A stretch of DNA of 64,000 nucleotides from Rhizobium sp. BK316 (GTDB taxonomy: Bacteria > Pseudomonadota > Alphaproteobacteria > Rhizobiales > Rhizobiaceae). Below are positions 47,436-57,508 of the stretch, piece after piece (position 1 is the stretch's first letter; every line of letters starts with the position of its first letter). Position numbers and translations under genes: made by a program. Under the pieces are notes generated by a model. That model had not been told where the DNA came from. It saw nothing but the letters and a program-made list of their open reading frames with translations, and searched no databases. The stretch is taken from contig NZ_JACHZR010000001.1 of the NCBI RefSeq assembly GCF_014193695.1, positions 1,091,309 to 1,155,308 of the forward strand, in the 5' to 3' direction.

Positions 47436-48695
47436 ATGAGTGGGAACAAATTTTCCGGATTGGGCCGTAATTCCAGCGCCCGCTCGCTTTGGCGCAATGC
47501 GCGCCTGGCGAGCCTGCGGGAGGACCTGCCTGGCCTCGGCATTATCGAAAAAGGCGCCATCGTTTACGAAGGCGGGCGCATCCTTTTTGCCGGGCCGGAA
47601 GGCGAGTTGCCGTCCTGGCTGATCGAGACGGCCGAGATTACCGATCTCGAAGGTCGCTGGGTCACGCCCGGCCTCGTCGATTGCCACACGCATATCGTCT
47701 ATGGCGGCAACCGCGCCCGGGAATTCGAGATGCGGCTCGAAGGCGCGACCTATGAAGAAATTGCGCGTGCCGGCGGCGGCATCGTCTCCTCCGTGAAGGC
47801 GACCAACGCATTGTCCGTCGAAGGGCTCGTCGAGGCAGCGCTGCCGCGACTCGACACGCTGATCTCGGAAGGTTTGACCACCATCGAGATCAAGTCCGGC
47901 TACGGGCTCAATATCGAGGCGGAACTGAAGATGCTGCGCGCCGCCCGCGCACTTGAGGACATCCGTCCGGTGCGGGTCGTTACCTCCTATCTCGGCGCCC
48001 ATGCGACGCCCGTCGAATACAAGGGACGGAATCAGGATTACATTTCCGATGTCGTCCTGCCGGGCCTGGAGCGGGCACGTGCAGAGGGCCTCGTCGATGC
48101 CGTCGACGGTTTCTGCGAAGGCATCGCTTTCTCGGTCGATGATATCGCACGGGTCTTCGACAAGGCTCGTTCGCTTGGGATTCCTGTCAAGCTTCATGCC
48201 GAGCAGCTCTCCAATCTCGGCGGCGCGAAACTCGCAGCCTCCTACGGCGCTCTCTCGGCCGATCATCTGGAATATCTGGATGAGGATGGCGCGCGGGCAA
48301 TGGCGGCAGCCGGTACGGTTGCCGTTCTGCTCCCAGGCGCCTTCTACGCGATCAACGAAAAGCAGAAGCCGCCTGTCGAGGCTCTGCGGCAGGCGGGCGT
48401 CCATATCGCTGTTGCCACTGACTGCAATCCCGGCACCTCGCCGCTCACCTCGCTGCTGCTTACCATGAACATGTCGGCGACGCTGTTCAGGCTGACGGTG
48501 GAAGAGTGCATTGCCGGCGCAACCCGCGAAGGCGCCCGCGCCCTCGGCCTACTTAGCGAGACCGGCACGATCGAGGCCGGCAAGTCGGCTGATCTGGCGA
48601 TCTGGGACATCGAAAGCCCCGCCGAGCTGGTCTACCGCATCGGCTTCAACCCGCTTCACGCACATATTTTCAAGGGCCAGAGGATCGACCGATGA
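47436..48695 (+). CDS. hutI: imidazolonepropionase
   Basis: A 419-residue amidohydrolase, third step of histidine degradation, opening the imidazolone ring to give formimidoyl-glutamate. Metal motifs: [20 protein letters not shown] near residue 78, [12 protein letters not shown], and [13 protein letters not shown] 47436 follows an AAAGAAAGG-type site. The stop overlaps hutH (ATGA). Confidence 0.96.
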   Translation: MSGNKFSGLGRNSSARSLWRNARLASLREDLPGLGIIEKGAIVYEGGRILFAGPEGELPSWLIETAEITDLEGRWVTPGLVDCHTHIVYGGNRAREFEMRLEGATYEEIARAGGGIVSSVKATNALSVEGLVEAALPRLDTLISEGLTTIEIKSGYGLNIEAELKMLRAARALEDIRPVRVVTSYLGAHATPVEYKGRNQDYISDVVLPGLERARAEGLVDAVDGFCEGIAFSVDDIARVFDKARSLGIPVKLHAEQLSNLGGAKLAASYGALSADHLEYLDEDGARAMAAAGTVAVLLPGAFYAINEKQKPPVEALRQAGVHIAVATDCNPGTSPLTSLLLTMNMSATLFRLTVEECIAGATREGARALGLLSETGTIEAGKSADLAIWDIESPAELVYRIGFNPLHAHIFKGQRIDR

Positions 48696-50227
48696 CCATT
48701 ACCCTCCATCCAGGTTCCGTTTCGCTTCAGGATCTCGCAACCATTTACTGGACGGGCGTTCCGGCCAGGCTCGATCCGTCCTTCGACGCCGGCATCGTCA
48801 AGGCGGCCAACCGCATCGCCGAGATCGCCGCCGGCAATGCGCCGGTCTACGGCATCAATACCGGCTTCGGCAAACTTGCCTCGATCAAGATCGACAGCGC
48901 TGATGTGGCCACGCTGCAGCGCAATCTCATCCTCTCTCATTGCTGCGGCGTCGGCGATCCCCTGCCGGAAAATGTCGTGCGTCTCATCATGGCGCTGAAG
49001 CTCGTTTCGCTCGGCCGCGGCGCTTCCGGCGTGCGGCTGGAACTGGTGCGGTTGATCGAGGCGATGATGGCGCGCGGCGTCATCCCGCTCATCCCGGAAA
49101 AGGGCTCTGTCGGCGCCTCCGGCGATCTTGCACCGCTTGCCCATATGACAGCCGTGATGATGGGCCATGGCGAAGCCTTCTTCAGCGGTGAACGGCTGCA
49201 TGGCGCAACGGCGCTTGTCAAAGCCGGGCTGCAACCAGTCGTGCTCGCCGCCAAGGAAGGGCTGGCGCTCATCAACGGCACGCAGACCTCGACGGCTCTG
49301 GCGCTCGCCGGCCTGTTCCGCGCCCACCGGGCGGCGCAATCGGCGCTGATTACCGGCGCCATGTCCACCGATGCGGCCATGGGTTCGTCGGCGCCGTTCC
49401 ATCCCGACATCCATACCCTGCGCGGCCATCGCGGCCAGATCGATACGGCAGCCGCGCTGCGCGCCCTGCTTGATAGCTCGCCGATCCGCCAGAGCCATAT
49501 CGAGGGTGACGAGCGCGTTCAGGACCCCTATTGCATCCGCTGCCAGCCGCAGGTCGACGGCGCCTGCCTCGACCTGTTGCGCTCGGTTGCCCGCACGCTG
49601 GAGATCGAAGCCAATGCCGTGACCGATAATCCGCTGGTCCTGTCGGACAATTCCGTCGTGTCAGGCGGCAATTTCCACGCCGAGCCCGTTGCCTTCGCGG
49701 CCGACCAGATCGCGCTTGCGATCTGCGAGATCGGCGCGATCGCCCAGCGCCGTATTGCGCTGCTCGTCGATCCCGCCCTCTCCTACGGCCTGCCGGCCTT
49801 TCTTGCGAAGAAGCCGGGCCTGAATTCCGGTCTGATGATCGCAGAGGTCACGTCTGCCGCGCTGATGAGCGAGAACAAGCAGATGTCGCATCCGGCCTCC
49901 GTCGACTCGACCCCGACATCGGCCAATCAGGAAGACCACGTCTCCATGGCCTGCCATGGCGCGCGCCGGCTTTTGCCGATGACCGAAAACCTCTTTGCGA
50001 TCATCGGGATCGAGGCGCTGAGCGCCGCGCAAGGGGTAGAGCTTCGCGCACCACTTGCAACCAGCCCCGAGCTCAAGAAGGCGATTTCCGCCATCCGTGT
50101 TGCCGTGCCGTCGCTGGAGGAGGATCGCTATATGGCGAACGACCTGAAGGCGGCTGCCACGCTCATTGCCAGCGGTAGCCTCAACGCATCCGTTTCAAGC
50201 GGCATCCTACCCGCTCTGGAGGTCTGA
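48692..50227 (+). CDS. hutH: histidine ammonia-lyase
   Basis: A 511-residue cytosolic enzyme removing ammonia from histidine to give urocanate. The MIO triad Ala142-Ser143-Gly144 is intact in [15 protein letters not shown]. Other catalytic residues are seen: Tyr53 (YGINTGFGK), His83 (LSHCCGVG), the tyrosine in [11 protein letters not shown], and the glutamate in NQEDHVSM. It is the normal family length and lies between hutI and hutG with one base to hutG. Confidence 0.97.
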   Translation: MTITLHPGSVSLQDLATIYWTGVPARLDPSFDAGIVKAANRIAEIAAGNAPVYGINTGFGKLASIKIDSADVATLQRNLILSHCCGVGDPLPENVVRLIMALKLVSLGRGASGVRLELVRLIEAMMARGVIPLIPEKGSVGASGDLAPLAHMTAVMMGHGEAFFSGERLHGATALVKAGLQPVVLAAKEGLALINGTQTSTALALAGLFRAHRAAQSALITGAMSTDAAMGSSAPFHPDIHTLRGHRGQIDTAAALRALLDSSPIRQSHIEGDERVQDPYCIRCQPQVDGACLDLLRSVARTLEIEANAVTDNPLVLSDNSVVSGGNFHAEPVAFAADQIALAICEIGAIAQRRIALLVDPALSYGLPAFLAKKPGLNSGLMIAEVTSAALMSENKQMSHPASVDSTPTSANQEDHVSMACHGARRLLPMTENLFAIIGIEALSAAQGVELRAPLATSPELKKAISAIRVAVPSLEEDRYMANDLKAAATLIASGSLNASVSSGILPALEV

Positions 50228-50228
50228 C

Positions 50229-51029
50229 ATGTCCGTTTTCGAGGTCAAGCAAGGCACCTCGCCCGTTATCCTCGGCTTCCCCCATACGGGTACCGATGTT
50301 CCCGCCGATATCTGGGAGCGGCTGAACGACAACGGCCGGCTGCTTGCCGATACCGACTGGCATATCCACCAGCTTTATGACGGCCTGCTCGACAATCCGA
50401 CCACAGTGCGCGCCACGTTCCATCGCTATGTGATCGACGCGAACAGAGATCCGTCGGGCACGAGCCTCTATCCCGGCCAGAATACGACCGGGCTGATCCC
50501 GGAAACCGATTTCGACGGCAAGGCGATCTGGAAGGATGGCGCCGGACCGACCGAGGCCGATATCGCCCAGCGACTGCGGGATTTCCATGCGCCCTACCAC
50601 GCCGCACTTCTGGCCGAGATCGAACGGGTCAAATCCATTCACGGCATTGCCGTTCTCTATGATTGCCACTCCATCCGTTCCCACATCCCTTTCCTCTTCG
50701 AGGGCAAGCTGCCGGATTTCAATATCGGCACGGATATGGGCAGGACCTGCGATCCGGCGATCGAGCAGGCGACCATCGCCATTGCGTCGACTGCGGCAGG
50801 CTATGACAGCATCCTGAACGGTCGCTTCAAGGGCGGCTGGACGACGCGCCATTACGGCAGGCCGGAAACCGGCGTCCACGCCATCCAGATGGAACTCGCC
50901 CAATCCACGCATCTTGCAAGCGAAGCGCCGCCCTTCGCCTATGACGGCGAAGAAGCCGACAATCTGCGCATCCATCTCAAATCCATTCTGACGCGGATCG
51001 AAGAGATCGCGCTCGGTCTGAAACGCTAA
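50229..51029 (+). CDS. hutG: N-formylglutamate deformylase
   Basis: A 266-residue enzyme that splits N-formyl-glutamate into glutamate and formate, the last step of the five-step pathway. Family motifs are [27 protein letters not shown] and [11 protein letters not shown]. Start ATG 50229 is immediately after the hutH stop; a longer in-frame reading to 50166 lies inside hutH. Confidence 0.93.
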   Translation: MSVFEVKQGTSPVILGFPHTGTDVPADIWERLNDNGRLLADTDWHIHQLYDGLLDNPTTVRATFHRYVIDANRDPSGTSLYPGQNTTGLIPETDFDGKAIWKDGAGPTEADIAQRLRDFHAPYHAALLAEIERVKSIHGIAVLYDCHSIRSHIPFLFEGKLPDFNIGTDMGRTCDPAIEQATIAIASTAAGYDSILNGRFKGGWTTRHYGRPETGVHAIQMELAQSTHLASEAPPFAYDGEEADNLRIHLKSILTRIEEIALGLKR

Positions 51030-51045
51030 ACGAGGGAACATCATC

Positions 51046-52734
51046 ATGACCGTAAACCCGCGCCACAATATCCGCGAGATCCGCGCCCCCCGTGGCAATG
51101 AGCTGAACGCCAAGAGCTGGATGACCGAAGCGCCGCTGCGCATGCTCATGAACAATCTCGACCCCGACGTTGCCGAAAACCCGCATGAGCTCGTCGTCTA
51201 TGGCGGCATCGGCCGTGCGGCCCGCACCTGGGAGGATTTCGACCGCATCGCCGCGACGCTGAAGACGCTGAACGAGGACGAGACCCTGCTCGTGCAGTCC
51301 GGCAAGCCGGTCGGCGTGTTCCGCACCCACAAGGATGCGCCGCGCGTGCTGATTGCCAATTCCAATCTCGTACCGCACTGGGCGACCTGGGACCATTTCA
51401 ACGAACTCGACAAGAAGGGCCTTGCCATGTACGGCCAGATGACGGCCGGTTCGTGGATCTATATCGGTACGCAGGGCATCGTGCAGGGCACTTACGAAAC
51501 CTTCGTCGAGGCCGGTCGCCAGCACTATGGTGGCAACCTTACGGGCAAGTGGATCCTGACCGGTGGCCTCGGCGGCATGGGCGGCGCCCAGCCGCTCGCA
51601 GCCGTCATGGCCGGCGCCTGCTGCCTGGCCGTCGAATGCGACGAGACGCGCATCGATTTCCGTCTGCGCACCCGCTATGTCGATGAAAAAGCCCATACGC
51701 TGGACGAAGCGCTGGAAAAGATCGAGCGCTGGACCAAGGCCGGTGAAGCAAAATCGGTCGGCCTCGTCGGCAATGCTGCTGAAATCTTCCCGGAGCTGGT
51801 GCGTCGCATGAAGGCCGGCGGCCCGCGCCCGGATATCGTTACCGACCAGACCTCGGCGCATGACCCGCGCAACGGCTATTTGCCGGTCGGCTGGACCGTT
51901 GCCGAAGCCAAGGCTAAGCGCGAAACCGATCCGAAGGCCGTCGAGGCCGCCGCCCGCGCCTCGATGAAGGCGCATGTCGAGGCCATGGTCGCCTTCTGGG
52001 ATGCCGGTGTGCCGACGCTCGACTATGGCAATAATATCCGCCAGGTCGCCAAGGACGAGGGCCTTGAAAACGCCTTCGCCTTCCCCGGCTTCGTGCCGGC
52101 CTATATCCGCCCGCTCTTTTGCCGCGGCATCGGGCCGTTCCGCTGGGCCGCCCTGTCCGGCGATCCCGAAGATATCTACAGGACCGACGCCAAGGTGAAG
52201 GAACTGCTGCCCGACAACAAGCACCTGCACAATTGGCTCGACATGGCGCGCGAGCGCATTGCCTTCCAGGGCCTGCCGGCACGCATCTGCTGGGTCGGTC
52301 TCGGTGACCGCCACCGCCTGGGTCTTGCCTTCAACGAGATGGTCAGGAACGGCGAGCTGAAAGCGCCTGTCGTCATCGGCCGCGACCACCTCGATTCCGG
52401 TTCCGTCGCCTCGCCGAACCGCGAGACGGAAGCGATGAAGGATGGCTCGGATGCCGTCTCCGACTGGCCGCTCTTGAATGCTCTTCTGAACACTGCCTCG
52501 GGCGCCACCTGGGTGTCGCTGCATCATGGTGGCGGTGTCGGCATGGGCTTCTCGCAGCATTCCGGCATGGTCATTTGCGCCGACGGCACCGATGATGCGG
52601 CCCGCCGCCTCGGAAATGTTCTCTGGAACGATCCGGCGACCGGTGTCATGCGCCATGCCGATGCCGGCTATGACATCGCCATCGATTGCGCCAAGGACAA
52701 GGGCCTTCGCCTGCCCGGCATCCTCGGGAACTGA
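51046..52734 (+). CDS. hutU: urocanate hydratase
   Basis: A 562-residue NAD-dependent enzyme, second step of histidine degradation (urocanate to imidazolonepropionate). Nearly full-length conservation is evident: [20 protein letters not shown], the glycine-rich [14 protein letters not shown] with NAD contacts, and [19 protein letters not shown]. It starts 16 bases after hutG and is followed 3 bases later by hutD. Confidence 0.97.
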   Translation: MTVNPRHNIREIRAPRGNELNAKSWMTEAPLRMLMNNLDPDVAENPHELVVYGGIGRAARTWEDFDRIAATLKTLNEDETLLVQSGKPVGVFRTHKDAPRVLIANSNLVPHWATWDHFNELDKKGLAMYGQMTAGSWIYIGTQGIVQGTYETFVEAGRQHYGGNLTGKWILTGGLGGMGGAQPLAAVMAGACCLAVECDETRIDFRLRTRYVDEKAHTLDEALEKIERWTKAGEAKSVGLVGNAAEIFPELVRRMKAGGPRPDIVTDQTSAHDPRNGYLPVGWTVAEAKAKRETDPKAVEAAARASMKAHVEAMVAFWDAGVPTLDYGNNIRQVAKDEGLENAFAFPGFVPAYIRPLFCRGIGPFRWAALSGDPEDIYRTDAKVKELLPDNKHLHNWLDMARERIAFQGLPARICWVGLGDRHRLGLAFNEMVRNGELKAPVVIGRDHLDSGSVASPNRETEAMKDGSDAVSDWPLLNALLNTASGATWVSLHHGGGVGMGFSQHSGMVICADGTDDAARRLGNVLWNDPATGVMRHADAGYDIAIDCAKDKGLRLPGILGN

Positions 52735-52737
52735 GCC

Positions 52738-53313
52738 ATGAAGGTCCTGCGCGCCGCCGATCACAAGCGCATGCCGTGGAAGAACGGCGGCGGCGAAACG
52801 GTGGAGATCGCCATTTCGCCTGATGGTGCGGGGCTTGCCGAGTTCGACTGGCGGGTCAGCACCGCAACCGTTGCTTCCGACGGGCCTTTCTCCGTCTTTC
52901 CCGGGATCGACCGCACGCTGTCGATCCTGGAAGGCAAAGGTATGCGGCTATTCATCGAGGGGCGTGAGCCGGTGCTCCTGACGCGGGAGAGTGACCCCCT
53001 CGCCTTTGCCGCCGATATCGCGGTCTCGGCAACGCTGCCGGATGGCACAATCACCGACCTGAACGTGATGACCCGGCGGGGTGCCGTGAGGCACGCAGTC
53101 GCGCGGCATTTCATCGATGGCGAGAAGAGCCTGGCGTCTGCGAAGGGGATTTTCCTGCTCTTTTGCGCCAAAGGAGCTCTGGCGGCGCGAACAGGTGCGC
53201 AGAGCATCGAACTCGACGCTGGCGATGCAATACTGCTTGAAGAGAGTGATGGAGGCAGGCTCGATCTTTCGGGCCAGGCGCTCTGCTACGCCATCTCGAT
53301 CGAGAAGGCGTAA
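52738..53313 (+). CDS. hutD: HutD family protein
   Basis: A 191-residue cupin-fold protein, last in the hut operon. HutD proteins are thought to set an upper limit on hut expression, perhaps by binding formyl-glutamate or a related intermediate. The conserved N-terminus KRMPWKNGGGETVEIAISP and the DWRVSTATV and FPGIDRTLSILEG segments are present. It overlaps nothing and ends 57 bases before a convergent HutC-like gene. Confidence 0.92.
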   Translation: MKVLRAADHKRMPWKNGGGETVEIAISPDGAGLAEFDWRVSTATVASDGPFSVFPGIDRTLSILEGKGMRLFIEGREPVLLTRESDPLAFAADIAVSATLPDGTITDLNVMTRRGAVRHAVARHFIDGEKSLASAKGIFLLFCAKGALAARTGAQSIELDAGDAILLEESDGGRLDLSGQALCYAISIEKA

Positions 53314-53351
53314 AATCATGAAATCGGTTAGGGAAATCGTTTTTTGAGGAT

Positions 53352-53367
53352 AGTTCCATATACAACT
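53352..53367. promoter_or_regulatory. 16-bp motif, copy 1
   Basis: AGTTCCATATACAACT has short AGTT/AACT inverted ends and shares 12 of 16 bases with 54203-54218. It lies in the 3' gap between hutD and the convergent second HutC-like gene. Confidence 0.4.
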
Positions 53368-53370
53368 AGC

Positions 53371-54126
53371 CTATTCCTCAAACATCTTGCCGCTGCGCGT
53401 TTCCAACCTGTAGCGGTGTCCGGGATAGACGAGACGAGCGGTCGAAACCACCTGACGGGCCGACCAGGTGCGTCGGCGGATAGCAAGGCACGGCTCATTC
53501 TGCAGGATTGTCAGCAGCTTGCATTCCCAGGTGCGCGGCACCACCGCCTCGACGATATGCTCCGATGCGCTGAGCGGCGCCGCCGCCGTCAGATAGGCAT
53601 TGGGCGTCAGCGTCGAAAAGTCCTGCGCCAGATAGTCGGGCGCCGCCCCCGGATTGACGAAACGGTCTTCGATCTGCACAGGCACGCCATTCTCGTTGTG
53701 GACGATCAGCGAGTGGAAAACCGGCGCGCCGATCTCAAGCTCCAGCGCATCGGCAACCTCCGGAGAGGCCGTCTCCTCAGCCAGAACGATAACATCAGCC
53801 TCGTGAACATGGCCGCGCTCGGCGATCTCGTCGGCGATATTGCGCACCTCGAAGAGCGCCGAATAGCCCTTGCGTTCCGCGACGAAGGAACCGACGCCCT
53901 GGATGCGGAGGAGTTCGCCCTCGTTCGCCAGTTCCCGGAGCGCCCGGTTGGCAGTCATCTTGCTGACGCCGAGCTCCACCACCAGCTCGTTTTCCGAGGG
54001 CACGCGGTGTCGCGGCGGCCATTCGCCGCTGCGGATCCGATCGAGAATGACCTGCTTGACGCCGGCATAAAGCGGGCCGCCGTCATTTTCCGCCAATTCG
54101 CGCTTCATCTCGCCAGCACGCTTCAT
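53371..54126 (-). CDS. second HutC-type GntR regulator
   Basis: A 251-residue GntR/UTRA regulator. The winged helix (YAGVKQVILDRIRSGEWPP, then SENELVVELGVSKMTANRAL) and UTRA segments such as VRNIADEIAERGHVHEADV are close to the histidine-utilisation repressors of Pseudomonas. It is divergent from the amino-acid transporter operon (first gene at 54318), so it probably controls that operon. Having two HutC-type repressors in one window suggests each serves a different inducer or operon. Confidence 0.88.
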   Translation of the reverse strand: MKRAGEMKRELAENDGGPLYAGVKQVILDRIRSGEWPPRHRVPSENELVVELGVSKMTANRALRELANEGELLRIQGVGSFVAERKGYSALFEVRNIADEIAERGHVHEADVIVLAEETASPEVADALELEIGAPVFHSLIVHNENGVPVQIEDRFVNPGAAPDYLAQDFSTLTPNAYLTAAAPLSASEHIVEAVVPRTWECKLLTILQNEPCLAIRRRTWSARQVVSTARLVYPGHRYRLETRSGKMFEE

Positions 54127-54202
54127 TGCCTATTCCCTTTGCACGAATGGAATCTGCCTTTTAAATCGACTTTCCACTTGCATATCACAAAATATCTCAT
54201 AT

Positions 54203-54218
54203 GGTACCCTATACAACC
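54203..54218. promoter_or_regulatory. 16-bp motif, copy 2, candidate operator
   Basis: GGTACCCTATACAACC lies between the regulator and the transporter operon, 100 bases before the binding-protein start. With 53352-53367 it gives the shared pattern RGTWCCMTATACAACY. Confidence 0.45.
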
Positions 54219-54317
54219 TGCCGATCCAAGAATGAAACAATGGATCAGGACGGGCAAGCCGGCGAAGATCGGCATTCATACCGCAAGGTCTGTCCAATCT
54301 CAGAGGAGATCACATCA

Positions 54318-55160
54318 ATGAAGCTCAGCACAATTCTTCTTTCCTGCGCGATGACGGCAGCCGCCTTTGCGACTCCTGCCTCCGCCAAGGACTGGACGAA
54401 GGCGACCATCACGCTCGAAGGCGCCTACGCTCCCTGGAACCTCACCAATGCCGACGGCTCGCTCGGCGGTTTCGAACCGGAACTCGCCAAGGTTCTGTGC
54501 GAACGCGCCAAGATCGAATGCACGCTGGTCGCATCCGACTGGGACGGCATGATCCCGGCGCTAAACGCCGGCAAATTCGACGTCATCATGGACGCGCTGT
54601 CGATCACCGAAGAGCGCAAGCAGGTCATCGACTTCACCATTCCCTACGCTGCGACGCCGGCCGCCTTCGCCACCGCCAAGGATAGCCCGCTTGCCAACGC
54701 TTCCGGCACCGGCGCGACGATCAAGATGACGCCCGGCCAGACCGGGGTGAAGGAAATCGAAGCCTTGAAGGAAGCCTTCAAGGGCAAGACGATCGGCATT
54801 CAGGCAGCAACCGTCTATGCCAAGTTCGTCTACGACAATTTCGGCAGCATCGCCGAGATCCGCGAATACAAGACGGGCGCCGACCGCGACCTCGACCTGC
54901 AGAACGGCCGTATCGACCTCGGCTTCGACGATGCCGTCTACTTCAACAACGCCTTTGAAGCCGCCAATGGCGCGCTTGCCTTTACCGGTCCGGAAATCGT
55001 CGGCTCGATCTGGGGCGAGGGCGAAGGGCTCGGCATCCGCAAGGCCGATACCGACCTGCGCGACAAGTTCAACGAGGCGATCAAGTCGGCCCTTGCCGAC
55101 GGTACGGTCAAGAACCTCTCGATCAAGTGGTTCAAGGTCGACGTCAGCCCGCAGAACTAA
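54318..55160 (+). CDS. polar amino-acid ABC transporter substrate-binding protein
   Basis: A 280-residue periplasmic protein with a signal peptide (about 1-23, ending ATPASAK). The fold is the type II amino-acid-binding one of HisJ/ArgT: LEGAYAPWNLTNADGSLGGFEPELAKVLC split over the first lobe, a CERAKIECTLV cysteine pair, and the second lobe with QAATVYAKFVYDNF. ATG 54318 has AGAGGAG upstream. It heads an operon with two permeases, an ATPase, a HutH homologue and an oxidase, suggesting a histidine-like ligand. Confidence 0.92.
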   Translation: MKLSTILLSCAMTAAAFATPASAKDWTKATITLEGAYAPWNLTNADGSLGGFEPELAKVLCERAKIECTLVASDWDGMIPALNAGKFDVIMDALSITEERKQVIDFTIPYAATPAAFATAKDSPLANASGTGATIKMTPGQTGVKEIEALKEAFKGKTIGIQAATVYAKFVYDNFGSIAEIREYKTGADRDLDLQNGRIDLGFDDAVYFNNAFEAANGALAFTGPEIVGSIWGEGEGLGIRKADTDLRDKFNEAIKSALADGTVKNLSIKWFKVDVSPQN

Positions 55161-55182
55161 GCGTTCGAGGGAATCCGCGTTC

Positions 55183-55213
55183 CGTGGTCTCCGCTTTGTA
55201 ATCGGAGACCACG
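55183..55213 (+). promoter_or_regulatory. intercistronic hairpin after binding-protein gene
   Basis: CGTGGTCTCCG (55183-55193) and CGGAGACCACG (55203-55213) form a perfect 11-bp stem with a 9-base loop, 22 bases after the binding-protein stop. Confidence 0.65.
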
Positions 55214-55263
55214 TGCTATTCTGACCGCCCGTCATGACGACGAAGACAGCGCTGGGAAGGCCC

Positions 55264-55989
55264 ATGGCGACACTCGAACTCATTGGTTTCGGTTCAACCG
55301 GATGGGGGGCGTTCCTCCTCCTCGGTGCTTTGCTGACGCTCTGCGTAACCGCGGCGGCGCTGGCGATCGGCGCCGTGCTCGGCGCGATCATCGCGGCGGC
55401 GAAACTGTCAGGCAATTTCGTGCTCATCATGATCGGCCACGTCTATACGACGGTCTTTCGCGGCGTGCCGGAACTGTTGATTATCTACTTGATCTATTTC
55501 GGCGGCTCGACGGCCGTGACCGCGATCGGCCATTCCCTGGGTTATGATGGTTTTCTCGGGCTACCGCCTTTCGCCACCGGTGCACTCGCCGTCGGTATCA
55601 TCTCCGGCGCCTACCAAGCGGAAGTCTATCGCGGCGCATATCTCGCCATTTCCAAGGGCGAGCTTGAGGCCGCCTCGGCGATCGGCATGCATCGCGGCCT
55701 CAGGTTCCGCCGTATCGTCATTCCGCAGGTTCTGCGCCTTGCCATTCCCGGCCTTGGCAATGTCTGGCAACTGAGCTTGAAGGATTCGGCACTAGTTACG
55801 GTCACCGGCCTCACCGAACTGATGCGCTCGAGCTATGTCGCAGCAGGCTCGACTCGCCAATATTTCCTTTTCTATATCGTTGGCGGCGCCCTCTACCTGA
55901 TCCTCACCAGCCTATCGGACCGAGTTTTTAACGGCGCCGAGCGCAAGGCCAATCGCAGCATGCCGACTGCGGCCATGGGCCAGGCATAG
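55264..55989 (+). CDS. amino-acid ABC transporter permease 1 (HisQ-like)
   Basis: A 241-residue inner-membrane permease with five segments and the HisMQ-type loop ISKGELEAASAIGMHRGLRF that docks to the ATPase. The fold opens MATLELIGFGSTGWGAFLLL. Start 55264 follows GGGAAGG; an in-frame ATG at 55234 would add ten residues not usual in the family. Partner of the next permease. Confidence 0.92.
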   Translation: MATLELIGFGSTGWGAFLLLGALLTLCVTAAALAIGAVLGAIIAAAKLSGNFVLIMIGHVYTTVFRGVPELLIIYLIYFGGSTAVTAIGHSLGYDGFLGLPPFATGALAVGIISGAYQAEVYRGAYLAISKGELEAASAIGMHRGLRFRRIVIPQVLRLAIPGLGNVWQLSLKDSALVTVTGLTELMRSSYVAAGSTRQYFLFYIVGGALYLILTSLSDRVFNGAERKANRSMPTAAMGQA

Positions 55990-55999
55990 GAGGGACCAG

Positions 56000-56704
56000 A
56001 TGGATATCGCCTTCCTTTCAAGCACCATGGTCACGCTGCTCAAAGCCGTGCCGACGACACTTATCCTGTTCTTCCTGTCGATCTTCTTCGGCGGCCTTCT
56101 GGCGCTTGTCGTCGTCTCGATGCGCGTCAGTGGCAATCCGATCCTCTCCGGCTTCGCCAAAGGCTACATCTTCATCTTCCGCGGCTCACCGCTCTTGATC
56201 CAGATGTTTCTGGTCTTTTATGGTCTCGCTCAGTTCAGTGCTATCCGCAGTTCCTTTCTCTGGCCCTTCCTGCGGGAGCCGATTGTCTGTGCGGTTCTCT
56301 CGCTCGCTCTCTGCACCGCCGGCTACTCGGCCGAAATCTTCCGCGGTGGCATTCGCGCGGTCTCGCCGAAGGAAATCGAGGCGGCCCGCGCCATCGGCAT
56401 GTCGGGCTTCCTGATGGTGCGCCGCATCCTCGCACCGATCGCCTTCCGTCATGCGCTGCCGGCCTATTCGACCGAGATCGTGCTGATGATGAAATCGACC
56501 GCGCTTGCGAGCCTTGTGACGGTCTGGGAAGTGACGGGTGTCGCGCAGCGGCTGATCTCCCAGACCTACCGCACGATGGAAGTCTTCCTCTGTGCCGCCA
56601 TCATCTACCTCGTTTTAAACTTCATCATCCTGCAGGCCATGGCTCTGCTGGAATACTGGCTGTCCCGACATCGCCGCGCCGTTCCGCAGGCTTTGAAGGC
56701 TTGA
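56000..56704 (+). CDS. amino-acid ABC transporter permease 2 (HisM-like)
   Basis: A 234-residue permease of the HisM type, with FRGSPLLIQMFLVFYGL and the coupling loop VSPKEIEAARAIGMSGF. Five hydrophobic segments are visible. It starts 10 bases after permease 1 and is followed 27 bases later by the ATPase. The two permeases should form a heterodimer. Confidence 0.93.
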   Translation: MDIAFLSSTMVTLLKAVPTTLILFFLSIFFGGLLALVVVSMRVSGNPILSGFAKGYIFIFRGSPLLIQMFLVFYGLAQFSAIRSSFLWPFLREPIVCAVLSLALCTAGYSAEIFRGGIRAVSPKEIEAARAIGMSGFLMVRRILAPIAFRHALPAYSTEIVLMMKSTALASLVTVWEVTGVAQRLISQTYRTMEVFLCAAIIYLVLNFIILQAMALLEYWLSRHRRAVPQALKA

Positions 56705-56731
56705 CCCTGACTGAACGTGATTGGAGCTTCC

Positions 56732-57508
56732 ATGCCCGGCGTAACCCGACTTTCGGTCCGCAATATCCGCAAGAGCTTCGGCACCCACGAGGTGCTGCGT
56801 GGCATTTCGCTCGATGCCGAGGATGGCGACGTGATTTCGCTGCTCGGCGCGTCGGGCTCCGGCAAATCCACCTTCCTGCGCTGCATCAATCTGCTGGAGA
56901 TCGCTTCCGATGGCGAGATCTGGGTCGATGGCGAACATATCGAGATGATCCACAAGAACGGCAAGACGAAGCCGGCAAGCCAGAAGCAGGTCGACCACAT
57001 CCGCTCCGAACTCGGCATGGTCTTCCAGTCCTTCAATCTCTGGTCCCATATGACGATCCTGCAGAATGTCATCGAAGGACCGGTGCATGTCTTGAAGCGG
57101 CCGCGGGCCGAATGCATCGCCGAAGCCGAAGCGCTTCTCGAAAAAGTCGGCATTGCCGACAAGCGCCATGCCTATCCCGCGCATCTCTCCGGCGGGCAAC
57201 AGCAGCGGGCGGCGATCGCCCGTGCGCTCGCCATGAAGCCGAAGGTCATGCTCTTCGACGAGCCGACTTCGGCGCTCGATCCGGAACTGGTCGGCGAAGT
57301 GCTGCGCGTCATGCGGGCACTTGCCGAAGAGGGCATGACGATGCTCGTCGTCACTCACGAAATGAGCTTTGCCCGCAATGTGTCGAACCGCGTCGTCTTC
57401 ATGCGCGAAGGGCTGGTCGAAAGCAGCGGCACGCCGAACGAAATGTTCGGCGGCGGCGCATCGCCGGCTTTCCGTCAGTTCATCGGCCATTTCGGAAGCG
57501 GCCAATGA
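56732..57508 (+). CDS. amino-acid ABC transporter ATP-binding protein (HisP-like)
   Basis: A 258-residue ATPase with Walker [10 protein letters not shown] near residue 39, signature [13 protein letters not shown], Walker [15 protein letters not shown] and H-loop [10 protein letters not shown]. It has the extra loop after Walker A typical of the HisP/GlnQ group. ATG 56732 with GGAG 6 bases upstream is preferred to GTG 56717. The stop overlaps the next gene by four bases. Confidence 0.94.
   Translation: MPGVTRLSVRNIRKSFGTHEVLRGISLDAEDGDVISLLGASGSGKSTFLRCINLLEIASDGEIWVDGEHIEMIHKNGKTKPASQKQVDHIRSELGMVFQSFNLWSHMTILQNVIEGPVHVLKRPRAECIAEAEALLEKVGIADKRHAYPAHLSGGQQQRAAIARALAMKPKVMLFDEPTSALDPELVGEVLRVMRALAEEGMTMLVVTHEMSFARNVSNRVVFMREGLVESSGTPNEMFGGGASPAFRQFIGHFGSGQ

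Noticed and set aside
56701..57504. Long N-terminal extension of the second HutH homologue (765 aa in total)
   Set aside because: The extra 268 residues lie over the ATP-binding protein gene in another frame and match nothing; ATG 57505 coupled by ATGA is the natural start.
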